Positions 1 through 53,564 of a stretch of 64,000 nucleotides of DNA are shown in pieces. Position numbers and translations under genes: made by a program. Location of the stretch: positions 7,805,001 through 7,869,000 of the forward strand of contig WPIO01000008.1 in assembly GCA_009760855.2 (NCBI GenBank), written 5' to 3'. The notes below the pieces were generated by a model. It did not search any database. It had not been told where the DNA came from and saw only the letters and a list, made by a program, of their open reading frames with translations. Origin of the DNA: Cristatella mucedo. Taxonomy: Eukaryota; Bryozoa; Phylactolaemata; Cristatellidae. Within the stretch, counting starts at the first letter, position 1; every line of letters starts with the position of its first letter.

Positions 1-1160
1 CATTTCTCCGAGGGCGCTATATGCAATGTAACATTATTATTATTATCTCCGAGTTGGCTGCCAGAGAACGCGATGAGATCGCTTGTGAGCGCGTGCCTCG
101 CCTTCGAGCAGTCAGGGCATCGGCGCGGCAGTGCCGTGCAATGCGCCAAAACTGTAATGAAAGCCAGATGAATGAATACATAATTCACCGAGGTGCCAGA
201 GGCGCTGTAGCGAGGAAACATGTTGACATGACTGTGCCTAATCCTGGGCACAAATTCCGCTGTGCCGGCAGCAGTTCTCTTCTCCTCTTCCCAGAGTGCA
301 GCTGCATCGTAGTTTCAAGTCCTTTGTGGTGCAGACGCTTTACAACAATAGGGCTGCTTCTTATGATTAAAGTATCATCGGTCAATAAGGATAAAGCAAG
401 ATCAGCATAAGCGGTATAAACCTAATTTACGGCTTTGGTTGCGGCCCATAAAGGCGTTCAAACTTAAGCAGTATACGTGCAGTTTGCGTCACTGGCAGTA
501 ACTCATTTAAGCACAATTGAATCAGTTTGGAGCTGCTAATGAAAGCAAACTTCTGGCAAAATTCTCCGATTGGTTCGTAAATACCGAAGCGCGAATTCCA
601 TTTGAGGGGTTCTTTTGTAGTGTTGCACAAAGGCAGGTCACACGTGGCAGCTCAGTTGAGGAGTTATGCTGGCGACCACAGCACCTCAATACGTCATCGC
701 CGGAAAATGTAGGACACTATGAACAACTGTAGGAATTTGTAAATAAATTCTAGCCTCGCTTGAGGCAAAGTAAAAAATGGACGATCTTATCTTAATTCTG
801 GCTTTAGTTGAGGGCAACCTCGCCATCATCCTTGAATGCATTGTATCTGTATTGTAATAAATTCCAATCAGTATTATGCATTGCAAGTCTCGGAAAATCT
901 TTCACGTATAGTTCGAGGCTTTAAAAACCTCTTGCGTACAGAATTTAATATAATGATAAAATATATATATATAATATAATATAATAGGATATAATATGCT
1001 TACCAGCTCACGCGAATGACCGGTGCTGTCGCCTTAAATGAATGTGCAGTTCAAGCACGCCCTACATTCGAGCACTCTAGGCGCTGCATTTCCGGTGTTT
1101 CTGCGAAACTGGCAGTAGCGAAATCATGTTGGCTGATTTAAAGGCTTCATTTATCTAGCA
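1..1160. other. unannotated left flank
   Basis: This is moderately AT-rich sequence with a TA-rich patch at 950-985. I see no gene or clear repeat in it. Confidence 0.5.
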
Positions 1161-1285
1161 GTGAAAGGGCCTTAACGGCTACCACCACCGCTTGCAGTGG
1201 GCAACATAAGATATGGACTGGAAGGATTGCACTGCAGGACTCGAACCTACCGGGTCTCGAAGACCGTTCGCCATAAGGCTTTTTT
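1160..1285 (-). mobile_element. tRNA-derived SINE A, partial
   Basis: The reverse strand shows the GGTTCGAGTCCTGCAGT-type B box and the CACTGCAAGCGGTGGTGG core. Both ends are eroded. Confidence 0.6.
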
Positions 1286-1429
1286 TTGCTTTCGCAGAGG
1301 CCGAAAGAAACCGAAAGAAAAGATACAGGTATCGCTAGCTGCAGCAGAAAAATAGATTAGGCCTGGTAGTTCCTAGCTGCATGGGCATGGCCACGATTAA
1401 TAGTAATTATAACAACTGCACATTTATAT

Positions 1430-1625
1430 AGCGCCCTCAGAGAACTAAATCTCTTTCTAGGCATTTTACATACGCTGTAAAGGAAGCATGATCAAATGGT
1501 AAGTGGTAACATGCACAATGTCAACAAGCATACAACGGTTAGAGGTAGCACACACATTGCCAACATGTAATATATGGTTAGAGGTAGCATGCACGGTATC
1601 AGCACGAATAAGCACACAATGAACA
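1430..1625 (-). mobile_element. L2/CR1-like LINE 3'-end fragment
   Basis: It begins with the reverse of the element tail (GCGCCCTCAGAGAACTAAAT, then CTCTTTCTAGGC) and continues into the GCATGC/CACTAACC-type 3' UTR. It is truncated and abuts an oppositely oriented copy. Confidence 0.7.
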
Positions 1626-2485
1626 AGCTCGAAATCTAGGTGTCATATTCCAAAGTGACCTCTCGTTAGACGATCATATCAGCTCCACAGTCAAATCTGC
1701 CTATTTTCAGCTTCATAACATTGCTAAAATTCGGGCTTGTTTAGATAAGGATACCACGTCTAAGTTGGTCCATGCATTCGTGACATCCCGTCTCGACTTC
1801 TGCAACTCACAGCTTACTGGCCTACCAGCATGTGCGATCAGGCGATTGCAGCTGGTGCAAAACTCGGCAGCTAGACTTGTCTGTCATGAGCGTCGCAGTT
1901 GCCACATTACTCCACTTCTCGCCGACCTGCACTGGCTCCCAGTCAAGCAACGGATTGACTTCAAGGTTTAGTCGCTCACTTTTAGGTCCCTTCATTCTGT
2001 GGCTCCAGCCTATCTTTCAGATATACTACCCCATCAGACAAGCATCGTACCACCCGCTTTTCTGAATCCAACAGTCTAGAAATACCTCGTACAAACCTTA
2101 AATCCTTCGGAGACCGTGCATTTAGTTTGTATGCTCTCACAGCCTGGAACTCCCTCCCGACCTGCGTCAGAACATCCCCCGACCTGACCACATTTAAAAG
2201 GAACTTAAGAACACACCTATTTAGGACAGCATTTAGCGGGTCCCTGTGATTCGTCCTTGATGTGCTTATGCGTGCTGACACTGTGCATGCTGCCACTAAC
2301 CACATTCGCATGCTGACCCTATGCATGTCACCCCTAACCATATTATTCATTTCGTTTGTTTTTCAAGCATGATTTTACTTACCATTCAATTGCATTTCAC
2401 TTTGCAGCAAATGTAAAGCGCCTAGAGAGAGATTAAGTTCTCTGAGGGCGCTTTATAAAGTGAATTATTATTATTATTATTAAAG
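1625..2485 (+). mobile_element. L2/CR1-like LINE 3' portion with RT remnant
   Basis: The reading LGVIFQSDLS leads into HAFVTSRLDFCNSQLTG, AARLVCHERRSCHITPLL and LHWLPVKQRIDFKV. This is the conserved region after the reverse transcriptase of L2/CR1-type elements. Frameshifts break the rest. The 3' UTR ends GCGCCTAGAGAGAGATTAAG, then TTCTCTGAGGGCGC and an ATT-repeat tail. It is a decayed, 5'-truncated copy. Confidence 0.8.
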
Positions 2486-3000
2486 TTTTGTCGCTCACTT
2501 GTATGTCACTTCATTCTTTGGCTCCAGCCTATCTCTCGGATCTACTACCCCATCAGGCCAAGCATCGTACCACCCGCTTTTCGGAATCCAACAGTCTAGA
2601 AATACCTCGTACAAACCTTAAATCCTTTGGAGACCGTGCATTTAGTTCGTATGCTCCCACAGCCTGGAACTCCCTCCCGACCTGCGTCACAACATCCCCT
2701 GAACTCATTTAAAAAGAACTTAAAAAACAACCTATTTAGGACAGCATTTAGTGGGTCCCTGTGATTCGACCGTTATGTGCTTATGCGTGCTGACACTGTG
2801 CATGCTGCCACTAACCACATTTGCATGCTGACCCTGTGCATGTCACCCCTAACCATATTATTCATTTTGTTTGTTTTTCAAGCATGATTTTACTTACCAT
2901 TCAATTGCATTTCCCTTTGCAGCAAATGTAAAGCGCCTAGAAAGAGATTAAGTTCTCTGAGGGCGCTTTATCAAGTGCATTATTATCATTATTATAACAA
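2485..3000 (+). mobile_element. second L2/CR1-like LINE 3' copy, same orientation
   Basis: This repeats the 3' part of the preceding copy almost exactly, from FKVLSLT-like sequence through LAPAYLSDLLPHQAKHRTTR to the TTCTCTGAGGGCGC tail and ATT repeat. It is either a nested insertion into the first tail or a local duplication. Confidence 0.75.
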
Positions 3001-4060
3001 ATCCAAGGGACCTACGGAATGCTGTGAGAAACAGGTCCCTTTTGGCTTCTTTTAAAAATGTCGTTAATTCTGAGGATGCCGTGACATCAGTCAGGTGTGA
3101 GCTGCAGGCCTTGGAAGCATCAACACTAAAGGCACGGTCTCCAAATTATTTGAGGTTAGTTTGAGGCATAGCTAAACGAGGCGTGTCCGAAATGCCGGTA
3201 ATACGGAGCGAGAGGATGGAGATGAATGGAGCGAGAGGATGAAGGGACATAACAGTGAGTGACAAAACCTTGAATTCAATAAGCTGTTTGATTGCGTGCC
3301 ATCTCAGGTCGGCTGATAGAAGTGGCATTATATGGCAACTGCAAAACTCGCGATAGACAAGTCTAGCTACAGAGTTGTGCACTAACTGTAAGCGTCAGAT
3401 TTTGTAGTACGGTAGACCAGCAAGCAGTGAGTTGCACAAGTCGAGGTGGAATGCCAATTTGGATGTGGTATTCCAATCTAAGCAGGCCCAACTTTTAGCT
3501 ATGTTACATAGCTGAAAGTAGGCAGGCTGGACTATGGAGCTGATGCGGTTGTCTACTGGTACGTCGCTTTGTGACAGGACGCCTAGATCGCGTGCAGATG
3601 TTGCAGGAGATATTCTTGCAGAGGCAGTTTTGAGCTTGAGCTTTCTAATGTCTGAGTCGCACTTGCTTTGACCATAGCTAGTAAGCTGGTTTTATTATGA
3701 TTTAATTTGAGGAAGTTTACTACCACCAGTGTATGAATCTCAGAAATACACGAAGCACGAGAATTGAGAGCATTACGTGCACACGGGCTGGGAGGAATCA
3801 AAGCACAGGTACAGCGCTGTGTGTCATCAACACAGAAGTGAAAGCCTAGCTTGTACTGACCATCACATCTGCAAGAGGAAAGGTATGCATTGCGAAAAGA
3901 AGCGGACCGAGCACAGAGCCGTGAGGTACCCTCATACTTCAGTGGTTCCCCTGGTGATCGCTTTGTCCGTACATATAAATACTCTGGGATCTCACTAAGA
4001 TATGATCTAAACCATTTCGCGAATTGCCAGTGATTCCCAGTCGAGATGAGGGATTAAACC
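2995..4060 (-). mobile_element. L2/CR1-like LINE, RT region, inverted
   Basis: On the minus strand, pieces read WFRSYLSEIPEYLYVRTK, PHGSVLGPLLFAMHT, VNFLKLNHNKTSLLAM, NSVARLVYREFCSCHI and LRWHAIKQLIEFKV. In order these are the reverse transcriptase and its C-terminal region. Frames are broken by indels. It is the longest RT remnant in the window, together with the oppositely oriented copies next to it. Confidence 0.8.
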
Positions 4061-4099
4061 GAGGAGGTGGGATCGGATATTGACCTTGTCAGAAGTCAG

Positions 4100-4280
4100 C
4101 TTGTGAGCCGTAATGGCTCACTAGGTAAGGCGGTTGCTTTTCACAACCTCTGCCCCGAGGTCGTGGGTTCGAATCTTGTGGTGGGCGATCCTTTATCGCC
4201 ACAGCAAGCGACGGTGATAGCCGTAAAGGCTCTTCTGTCGCTATACAAAAAGAGGCTGTTAAATCAGCTAGCATTTTTTT
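4100..4280 (+). mobile_element. tRNA-derived SINE A
   Basis: The A-box region (TAATGGCTCACTAGGTAAGG) and B box (GTCGTGGGTTCGAATC) form a polymerase III promoter. The conserved body GGTGGGCGATCCTTTATCGC and the end GAGGCTGTTAAATCAGCTAG recur in at least eight copies in this window. Confidence 0.8.
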
Positions 4281-5225
4281 CCAGCTGCCATCGGAAGGCC
4301 GAAAGACTGCTTCCGCTGCCTAGCCGTCTGAGCGGCAGTCTACCTGGGCCGGTCCAAAAGGTAGACCGTGACCTGCACCGACGCTTAGCTGACGCATTGT
4401 GGGAAGTATCGGCCTATATTTGGCAGTTGTTTCAAATTCCAGAACTCGCACGCTGAGGAACGATTTCAAGTCGACAGTCGCTGCAGATGGAGGGTACCTG
4501 CCTTTTATTAAAGGGGTTCGCCCGAAGAGTCTCTCGGCATGTCTGATGGTGTCCGAGGGGGCTGAAGACAGAACGACGCCCTGAGGCACCGGAACGGCAC
4601 GAGTATCAGGAAGCTCGAGGTTCGAAGCTCCTCGAGAATTAATCAATGGTCTGCGGCTGTGAATCGGCGGACGCTCGCCTCGTTGAATGGCTCGCCGAGC
4701 AGCGGGGGGGGGGGGGGGGGGCCTGCTTCCGGTGCAAAGCTTGAGGCGAAGCTTCCGGTGGGCCTGGAAATTCCCTCGGACGCACATCGAAAGAGGCTAT
4801 GCCCAGGAGATCGTCGGCGTCTCAATATCCGACCGTAAGCAGACAAGTAAAGCTGAATGGCCGAAACAGGTAGCCAGTGCCAAGGCTGCCGCCAGAACCT
4901 CTTCGTGCACGGCTGCCCGATCGCACTGAGCTTAGTAGAAAGGACTCGCCGTAGTTGTTCATTGCCACCATGTACGTTGAACTGCCGCACGAGAGTTGTG
5001 AGGCAGCATTAGTTCTTCGTGGGACCCGATGACGGCCGTCGGCAGAGGGCTCTATCGGTCGCTTCCTCGGAGGCACAACCTTACGCAACCTCATTAGCTG
5101 GCAGTACTGAGTGCAGCAGCTACGGCGGCAGCAGCCCGAAAAATAGCTGAACGCAGAGTACAGTTTGCTAGAAGATAAAATATCAGAGAATCTACATCTG
5201 CGAAACCACTCTCAACGACCACTAC

Positions 5226-5395
5226 TGAGTCTTAACCTGAGGGTAAGGCGCTCACTTTCCACCACCCAGGTCGTGGGTTCGAGTCCTGCGGAGGGCAATC
5301 GTATATTAACCGCTGTCAGTGGCGGCTATAGGCGTTAAGGCTCTTCTGCTGCTATATATAAATGAAGCTATTGTATCAGCTGACCCTTACTTTAC
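5226..5395 (+). mobile_element. tRNA-derived SINE A, diverged
   Basis: The B box GTCGTGGGTTCGAGTCC is followed by GGAGGGCAATC and the AAGGCTCTTCTGCTGCTATA end. It differs from the 4100 copy throughout, suggesting an older or sister subfamily. Confidence 0.7.
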
Positions 5396-5475
5396 CACGA
5401 AGCGATCCTCTCCGGAGGTGACATCAGCCTCCTGCGTGGGTTCCTTTCTAGCGAAGTGGCTTTCTAAAAAGTCTG

Positions 5476-5509
5476 CCACGAAGCGCTCCACAGCTTAAGC
5501 GCTTCGTGG
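5476..5509. repeat. 12-bp perfect hairpin
   Basis: CCACGAAGCGCT pairs with AGCGCTTCGTGG across a 10-nt loop. A related CCACGAAGCG lies at 5395, just before it. Confidence 0.8.
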
Positions 5510-5675
5510 TAAGAGTGGCAGTGAAATGATGCCCGCTTCGTTTGTCGTCGAAGTAGCTCTCTACCCCTCTGTCCTTCTGCCCCTCTGCCTCTCTCCCCTC
5601 TGCCTCTCTCCTTCTGCCTCTCTCCTTCTGCCTGTCTCTCTCCCCTCTACCCCTTTTCCCTCTGCCTCTCTGCCC

Positions 5676-5869
5676 AGTATCTCTCTCTCTCTCCTCTCTG
5701 CCTCTTTTCCTCTTTTTCTTTTGCATCCTTGTCTCTCCCTCTCTTTCTCTTTGTACCGCGTTATCTCATTTTCTCGGTTCTTTATCTCAAGATTGTTCTC
5801 TCTCTCTCTCTCCCTCTCTTTCTCTTTGTACCGCGTTATCTCATTTTCTCGGTTCTTTATCTCAAGATT

Positions 5870-5905
<36 letters not shown>
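5676..5905. repeat. (CT)n tract with two copies of a 60-70 bp unit
   Basis: Pyrimidine-rich DNA encloses two near-identical copies (about 5735-5797 and 5810-5873) containing GTACCGCGTTATCTCATTTT. The final CT tract is pure. Confidence 0.85.
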
Positions 5906-5911
<6 letters not shown>

Positions 5912-6324
5912 GCGCTGACGCAAGTCCTCATACTGGCAGAAGGCTGGCTCGTCATGCAGCAGACGTCACTCGCCTTGCCGGCTGCTCTGCGACGGATTAT
6001 TAGTGCAGTCGCAAGTTTCTCACCAGCAGCGTCCTGACGGCTATTGTGGCGGTGGACGGCGGATCCTTAGTTTCCGACCATGAATGCTTCCTGGAGCATT
6101 AGCATTTTTCAGCGTTTTTGTGTATACACTTTCCACAGCTGGCCGGTGACTAGGGCCCGTGGGATACTGAGGTAGGATTGCAAACGAGGGGTACCTTGAA
6201 AATGGTGTTACTAACTAGCACCGTGCCGAGGGCACCGCGAGCGTCGTCGCCTGCGAATGAGACCGTAATAAAATAGACTTGATTTCCCGTTGGCTCTGAT
6301 TACCTCGCTGCCGAAGTTGGCGAT

Positions 6325-7240
6325 CAAAATAATAATAATAATAAGATACATCAGATCAAGCGCCCTCAGACTACTCAATCTCTTTCTAGGCGCATTGATA
6401 TTTCTGCAAAGGAAGCGTGATCGAATGGTTAGCGATACTATGCTCAATAACAAAAAGAATAACATGGCTAGGGGTGACATTAACAGGGTTAGCATGCAAG
6501 TATGGTTAGTGACAGCATGCACAGTGTCAAAACGCATAAGCATATAACGGGCGAATCATATAGACCGACTAAATGCTGCGATACATAGATGCGTTTTTAG
6601 TTTCTTTTTAAACGTGGTCAAGTCTGGGGATGTTGTGATGCAAGTCGGAAGGGAGTTCCAGGTTTTGGGAGCATACTAACTAAAGGCACGGTCTCCCAAG
6701 GATATGAGGTTCGCGCTAGGTATATGTAAAAGATTAGATTCCGGAAAGAGAGGGGTACTATGCTTAGCCTGGCTGGGGAATAGATCAGATAGGTATTCTG
6801 GAGCCAAAGAATGAAGGGACCTCAAAGTGAGTGACAGAGCCTTGAAATCAATGCGTTGCTTGACTGGGAGCCAGTGCAGGTCAGAAATAACTGGTGTGAT
6901 GTGGAAACTGCGACGCTCACGACAGACAAGCCTAGCTGCAGAGGTTTGCACCAGCTGTAAGCGCCTAATTGCACAGGCCTGTTGACCAGCAAGCAGTGAG
7001 CTACAGGAGTCGAGGCGGGATGTGACAAATGCATGGACCAATATAGATGTCGTATCCCTGTCTAAACAAGTCCGAATTTTAGCAATGTCTTGTAGCTAAA
7101 AGTAGGCAGACTTGTCTGTGGAGCTGATGAGGTTTTCTAGTGCAGGGCACCTAGATTTCGTGCAGATTAAACAGGAGATATGCTGGCAGAGACGATTGTG
7201 AGCGTTAACCTTTGCAATTTCTGACCTCAGAAGGTGGCCA
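6325..7240 (-). mobile_element. L2/CR1-like LINE 3' portion
   Basis: The minus strand has 121 open codons with HAFVTSRLDSCSSLLAGQQ, AARLVCRERRSFHITP and LHWLPVKQRIDFKALSLT. The ATT-rich tail is at the left (AATAATAATAATAATAAG). It is better preserved than the 1.6-kb copy but still 5'-truncated. Confidence 0.8.
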
Positions 7241-7574
7241 TTGCCTGCGAGGTTCTCGTGGAGAGCAATCGCTGTTCCCCAGCACCAGAGTTCGCGAGTA
7301 GGCATATTTTTCGAATAGGAAGTTACTCGTACAGATCGCTGTTGACACGGATACGATTGCTGCCGTTCGTTCTATTGGCCACAAAATTGGGTCTGATTCG
7401 GCCAGTCGCTCCTGCTCGAGGCCGAGCGAGAGCCTCTCCTTTGCGGTGCAGCTTCATGCTGCGCTGACGCTGACGTGCCCTCTTATACTCTAATCAGTGT
7501 CGATTCATATTCTCATCTTTTCTCAGCCACGCTTAGAAGACTTAATAAGACTTAAGACTTAATAACTTATGACC

Positions 7575-7735
7575 TCGGCAGTGAAGAGCAAGCGCCTTAC
7601 TTCCTTAGGCTATCTGGTCCTCAAGTTCAAATCCTACAGAGGGCAATCCTTTTATTGCCAACTGCGAGCAGTGGTGATAGCCGTTTAAGGCTCTTCTGTC
7701 GCTACACAAATGAGGCTTTTAGATCAGCTAAGCGT
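7575..7735 (+). mobile_element. tRNA-derived SINE A, diverged
   Basis: It carries AAGTTCAAATCCTACAGAGG, then AAGGCTCTTCTGTCGCTACA and GATCAGCTAAG. The A box is worn. Confidence 0.65.
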
Positions 7736-8229
7736 ACAGTGTAGCAAGTGGCGCCACCCGCTTTCCGCCCTTCACTTGGATCTGGCGAATTCACGCTGAG
7801 ATCTCTGAGTTTCGTTTCGCCCATAACGAGGCGGAGCCAAAACCAAACTAGGCCAGACGACAGCGAGGGGCTCAGTCACTAGAGAGGGCGAAGAGAACGC
7901 CACGGTTCGATTTTGAAAAGTGACAGCGGTTGTGCAGTAAGCTCTCGAAAGCACGGCTGCTGAATCTGGCTAGTCCGAAGTCAAGAGAATCTATAACATA
8001 TGTATAACTAATTTGTAAGGTCTCAAGGGCTCATTTACATTCACGTCGTCGAACGCTGGACGCCAGCAAAGCAATTTGCAATCACTCTGAAGTGATGGCG
8101 ACCCGGCGGTGGCGTCGAAGCCAGCACTCCTCCCGCGAGTTTTCTCCTGCCATCGAAACCAACTCCCGTCCTTGAAGCAAAAGCTGCGACAAAGCTCGGC
8201 CGACGCTTCCGAAGCCACGCGAGCATCTA

Positions 8230-9200
8230 AGTTTCCGCGTTAGCCAAGCTCGCAGCAAGATCCGATCGCACCGATTCAGCCACAGCTTATATTTCCCAGA
8301 ACGCTTTCATGAGACGGAGTGGGCGGGAGCCTAAGCGCGCTAGACTTCGGGCGGGGCGGGCGGCGTGGGGCGGGGCAGTGGAGGCGAGAGTGGAGGCGGA
8401 GACAGTTCGCTGCTCTTCCCGAGAAGCGAGATGCGGTGGTCTGTGAAAGCGTCCGAGCGCCGACTCTCGCCCTCTCGCTCTCTCTCAGTCGCTCGCGGAT
8501 GGAAGAAGAAACGCTCGCGAAACTGCGGGCGCGCTGCTTTCTTCTCATCTCGGCGGCGCTCGAGAGGTCGTGGTCATCGATGTCGTCAGTGCCGCGCAGG
8601 CATCGACTGCCGGGCGCCGCCGCAGCCGAACGGCCGCCGCCGCCCCGCCGCACAATGCGCTGCCTGCGGCAGAGCTTTGGGTCGTCCGCGCGTCTGCGCG
8701 AGCCGATACGTCGCTCGCTCCCGTGCGAAGGCAGCAGCGGTGGCCGCGGTGGCGCCAGCTGAAGGAAGGCGGACGGACGGTTTAGTTGAAACAAACCGGA
8801 CCGACCTCGAAACCAAACTTCTGCGTGTCCTTTCCAAAGTCCTGAATTTGCAAGTCTACCACTGGCAATTGCGCTGCTTTTTGAGGCTTTATGTTGAAAA
8901 CGGCGAACCCGCTTTCACTTCTCTCCTAAAAAGAACAAGAAGAAAAGTTAAAGCAACAAGACTCGACTGCGTTCGGAGATAAAATTCGCACGCGTCCCGA
9001 AAGCGCACATGACTTTCTCGACACTGCCTCGCCGCTTTTCCCCAGTGGCTGCGAATCGCTAAGCATTCGCCCCCACGGTCGTCTCTCGAGGTCACGTGAG
9101 CGTCCGCAAGCCGCGATCGAGCATCGCCCGCGTGTTCGTGGCAGTGGGCACAAAAAGAGACCTAAGCTGGGCAGTGGGTTTCATTCGTCGTTGCCCACCA
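8230..9200. other. GC-rich, CpG-dense block, possible promoter or first exon
   Basis: This block is strongly GC- and CpG-rich compared with the AT-rich flanks and has many overlapping open frames on both strands. None resembles a known protein. It lies about 1.5 kb beyond the collagen 3' end. It may be the CpG-rich start of a neighbouring gene. I see no convincing splice-supported coding exon. Confidence 0.35.
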
Positions 9201-9239
9201 TGCAAACGCTCGAAAGCCTATCCCGCTCGAACAGGCGAG

Positions 9240-9515
9240 CGGAGAACAAGCGGGGACGTTGAGGGTTGCCGAGAGCAAGCGGGACGCTGGGGGTTGCGGA
9301 GAGTAAGTGGGACGCTGAGGGTTTCGGAGGGTGGAGAGTAAGCGGGACGCTAAGGGTTGCCGAGGGCAAGCGGGACGCTGGGGATTGCAGAGAGTGGAGA
9401 GTAAGCGGGACGCTGAGGGTTGCCAAGAGCAGGCGGGACGCTGAGGGTTTCGGAGAGTAAGCGGGACGCTGAGAGTTTCGGGGAGAGCAAGCGGGACGCT
9501 GAGGGCTGGTGCTTC
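9240..9515. repeat. GC-rich minisatellite
   Basis: About nine copies of a variable 25-38 bp unit built on AGCGGGACGCTGAGGGTT run in a row. Units differ by indels and substitutions, so it is not a recent array. Confidence 0.85.
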
Positions 9516-10540
9516 AGCGTGACAGCCTCAGTTTTCGCGTCGGCCACGAAGCCGGCTGCATGGGAGTACGGACATCGCCGTGGGGGGGGGGGAGAGCTCG
9601 CTTCTGCCCAGACGTGCCCGAGCGTGTGCCGAGAAGACGGGACCGCTCGAGTGAGCAGTGGCGATCTAACTGTGCGAGCGGCCGGCGGGTTTGGACGGCG
9701 GCCACGACGAACGTCCTCTCTAGTTAAACATGGTGCGTGCCCGGTCGTCCTACTGCGACATATTTTGCACACTTTGCTCATCAATCAGTCGCGAGACTGT
9801 CGCGTGCGATCCCGCCGAGTAACGCACGGACGCATTACAGAAGCGATCCTATCTATGTACTAAAACTGAGTATGGTGGATGCCAGGCATGTATGTGAGCC
9901 CACAGCCGACATCTATTGCAATATCAGCCGAACGAACTTTCGGAGAACAGCACAGAAGTTGATCTGATCGTCAATAATTGCTGCTATTAGATGTAAAATG
10001 AATTTTTATAATCAATGACTAAACAATTGACACGATTACCCTCCACAATAGACAATGTGCCTGGAAACATATTTAGTTGTCTTACAACGATATACAAATC
10101 CTTTATTATTAGAAGTCGAGCACACGCGTCCAGCATTTGCTGGCTCACCCGGTCTATAAGTATCGACGTCAAAATACGTAGTATAGACTTACGTATGCAA
10201 TGGTCGTTTGTATCGGTGGCGACGTTTACGTGTTACGGATCGAAATCGTCCAACGTGGGAAAAAGCCTGAATAGTGGCGCCGACTATTAAAGGGATACTA
10301 CTTCAATTGGGATTCAGCTGGTGCTTGCTTTTGGCGATGCTTTGATTGTCTCCGAGTCACTGTGCCGACCGGTAGTTGTAATGAGCTTGTGACGTAGTAT
10401 AGACCTACTACAGGTCCTGAACTAGCTGGGATTTAGGGTTTGACGAGAGCTGCTCTTGTGCTCATTCATGTAGCTTTATGGCAGGCGTAATATCTCTGAT
10501 GTTAGATTAGCCTATGGCTTGTTGAGGGCAGCTGGCATGT
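9515..10540. other. collagen 3' flank, no gene recognised
   Basis: The left part is GC-rich and turns AT-rich after 9.85 kb. I searched it for the missing PIVDV and GPVCF end of the collagen chain and did not find it. Confidence 0.45.
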
Positions 10541-10545
10541 TTATT
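10540..10545 (-). terminator. possible polyadenylation signal AATAAA
   Basis: AATAAA on the minus strand lies about 120 nt downstream of the candidate stop at 10667. This is a plausible 3'-UTR distance, but the hexamer is common by chance in AT-rich DNA. Confidence 0.35.
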
Positions 10546-10666
10546 AATGCAATCAATGGTGGAAATATGTATTTATGAGGCTTTGATGTAAGTGACTCTG
10601 ATGATGGCGATGAGTTTCGGCTTGGCTGAACATCTGGACTAGCGAGGGGCTCTGCGTTCAGTTCTG

Positions 10667-53564
<42,898 letters not shown>

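Noticed and set aside
4100-4180. tRNA gene
   Set aside because: The A and B boxes are present, but the segment continues into a repeated body and cannot form a full cloverleaf. It is a SINE.
8365-8982. 205-codon plus-strand frame in the CpG block
   Set aside because: Arg/Ala-rich frames are open on both strands here because of base composition. No domain or splice support was seen.
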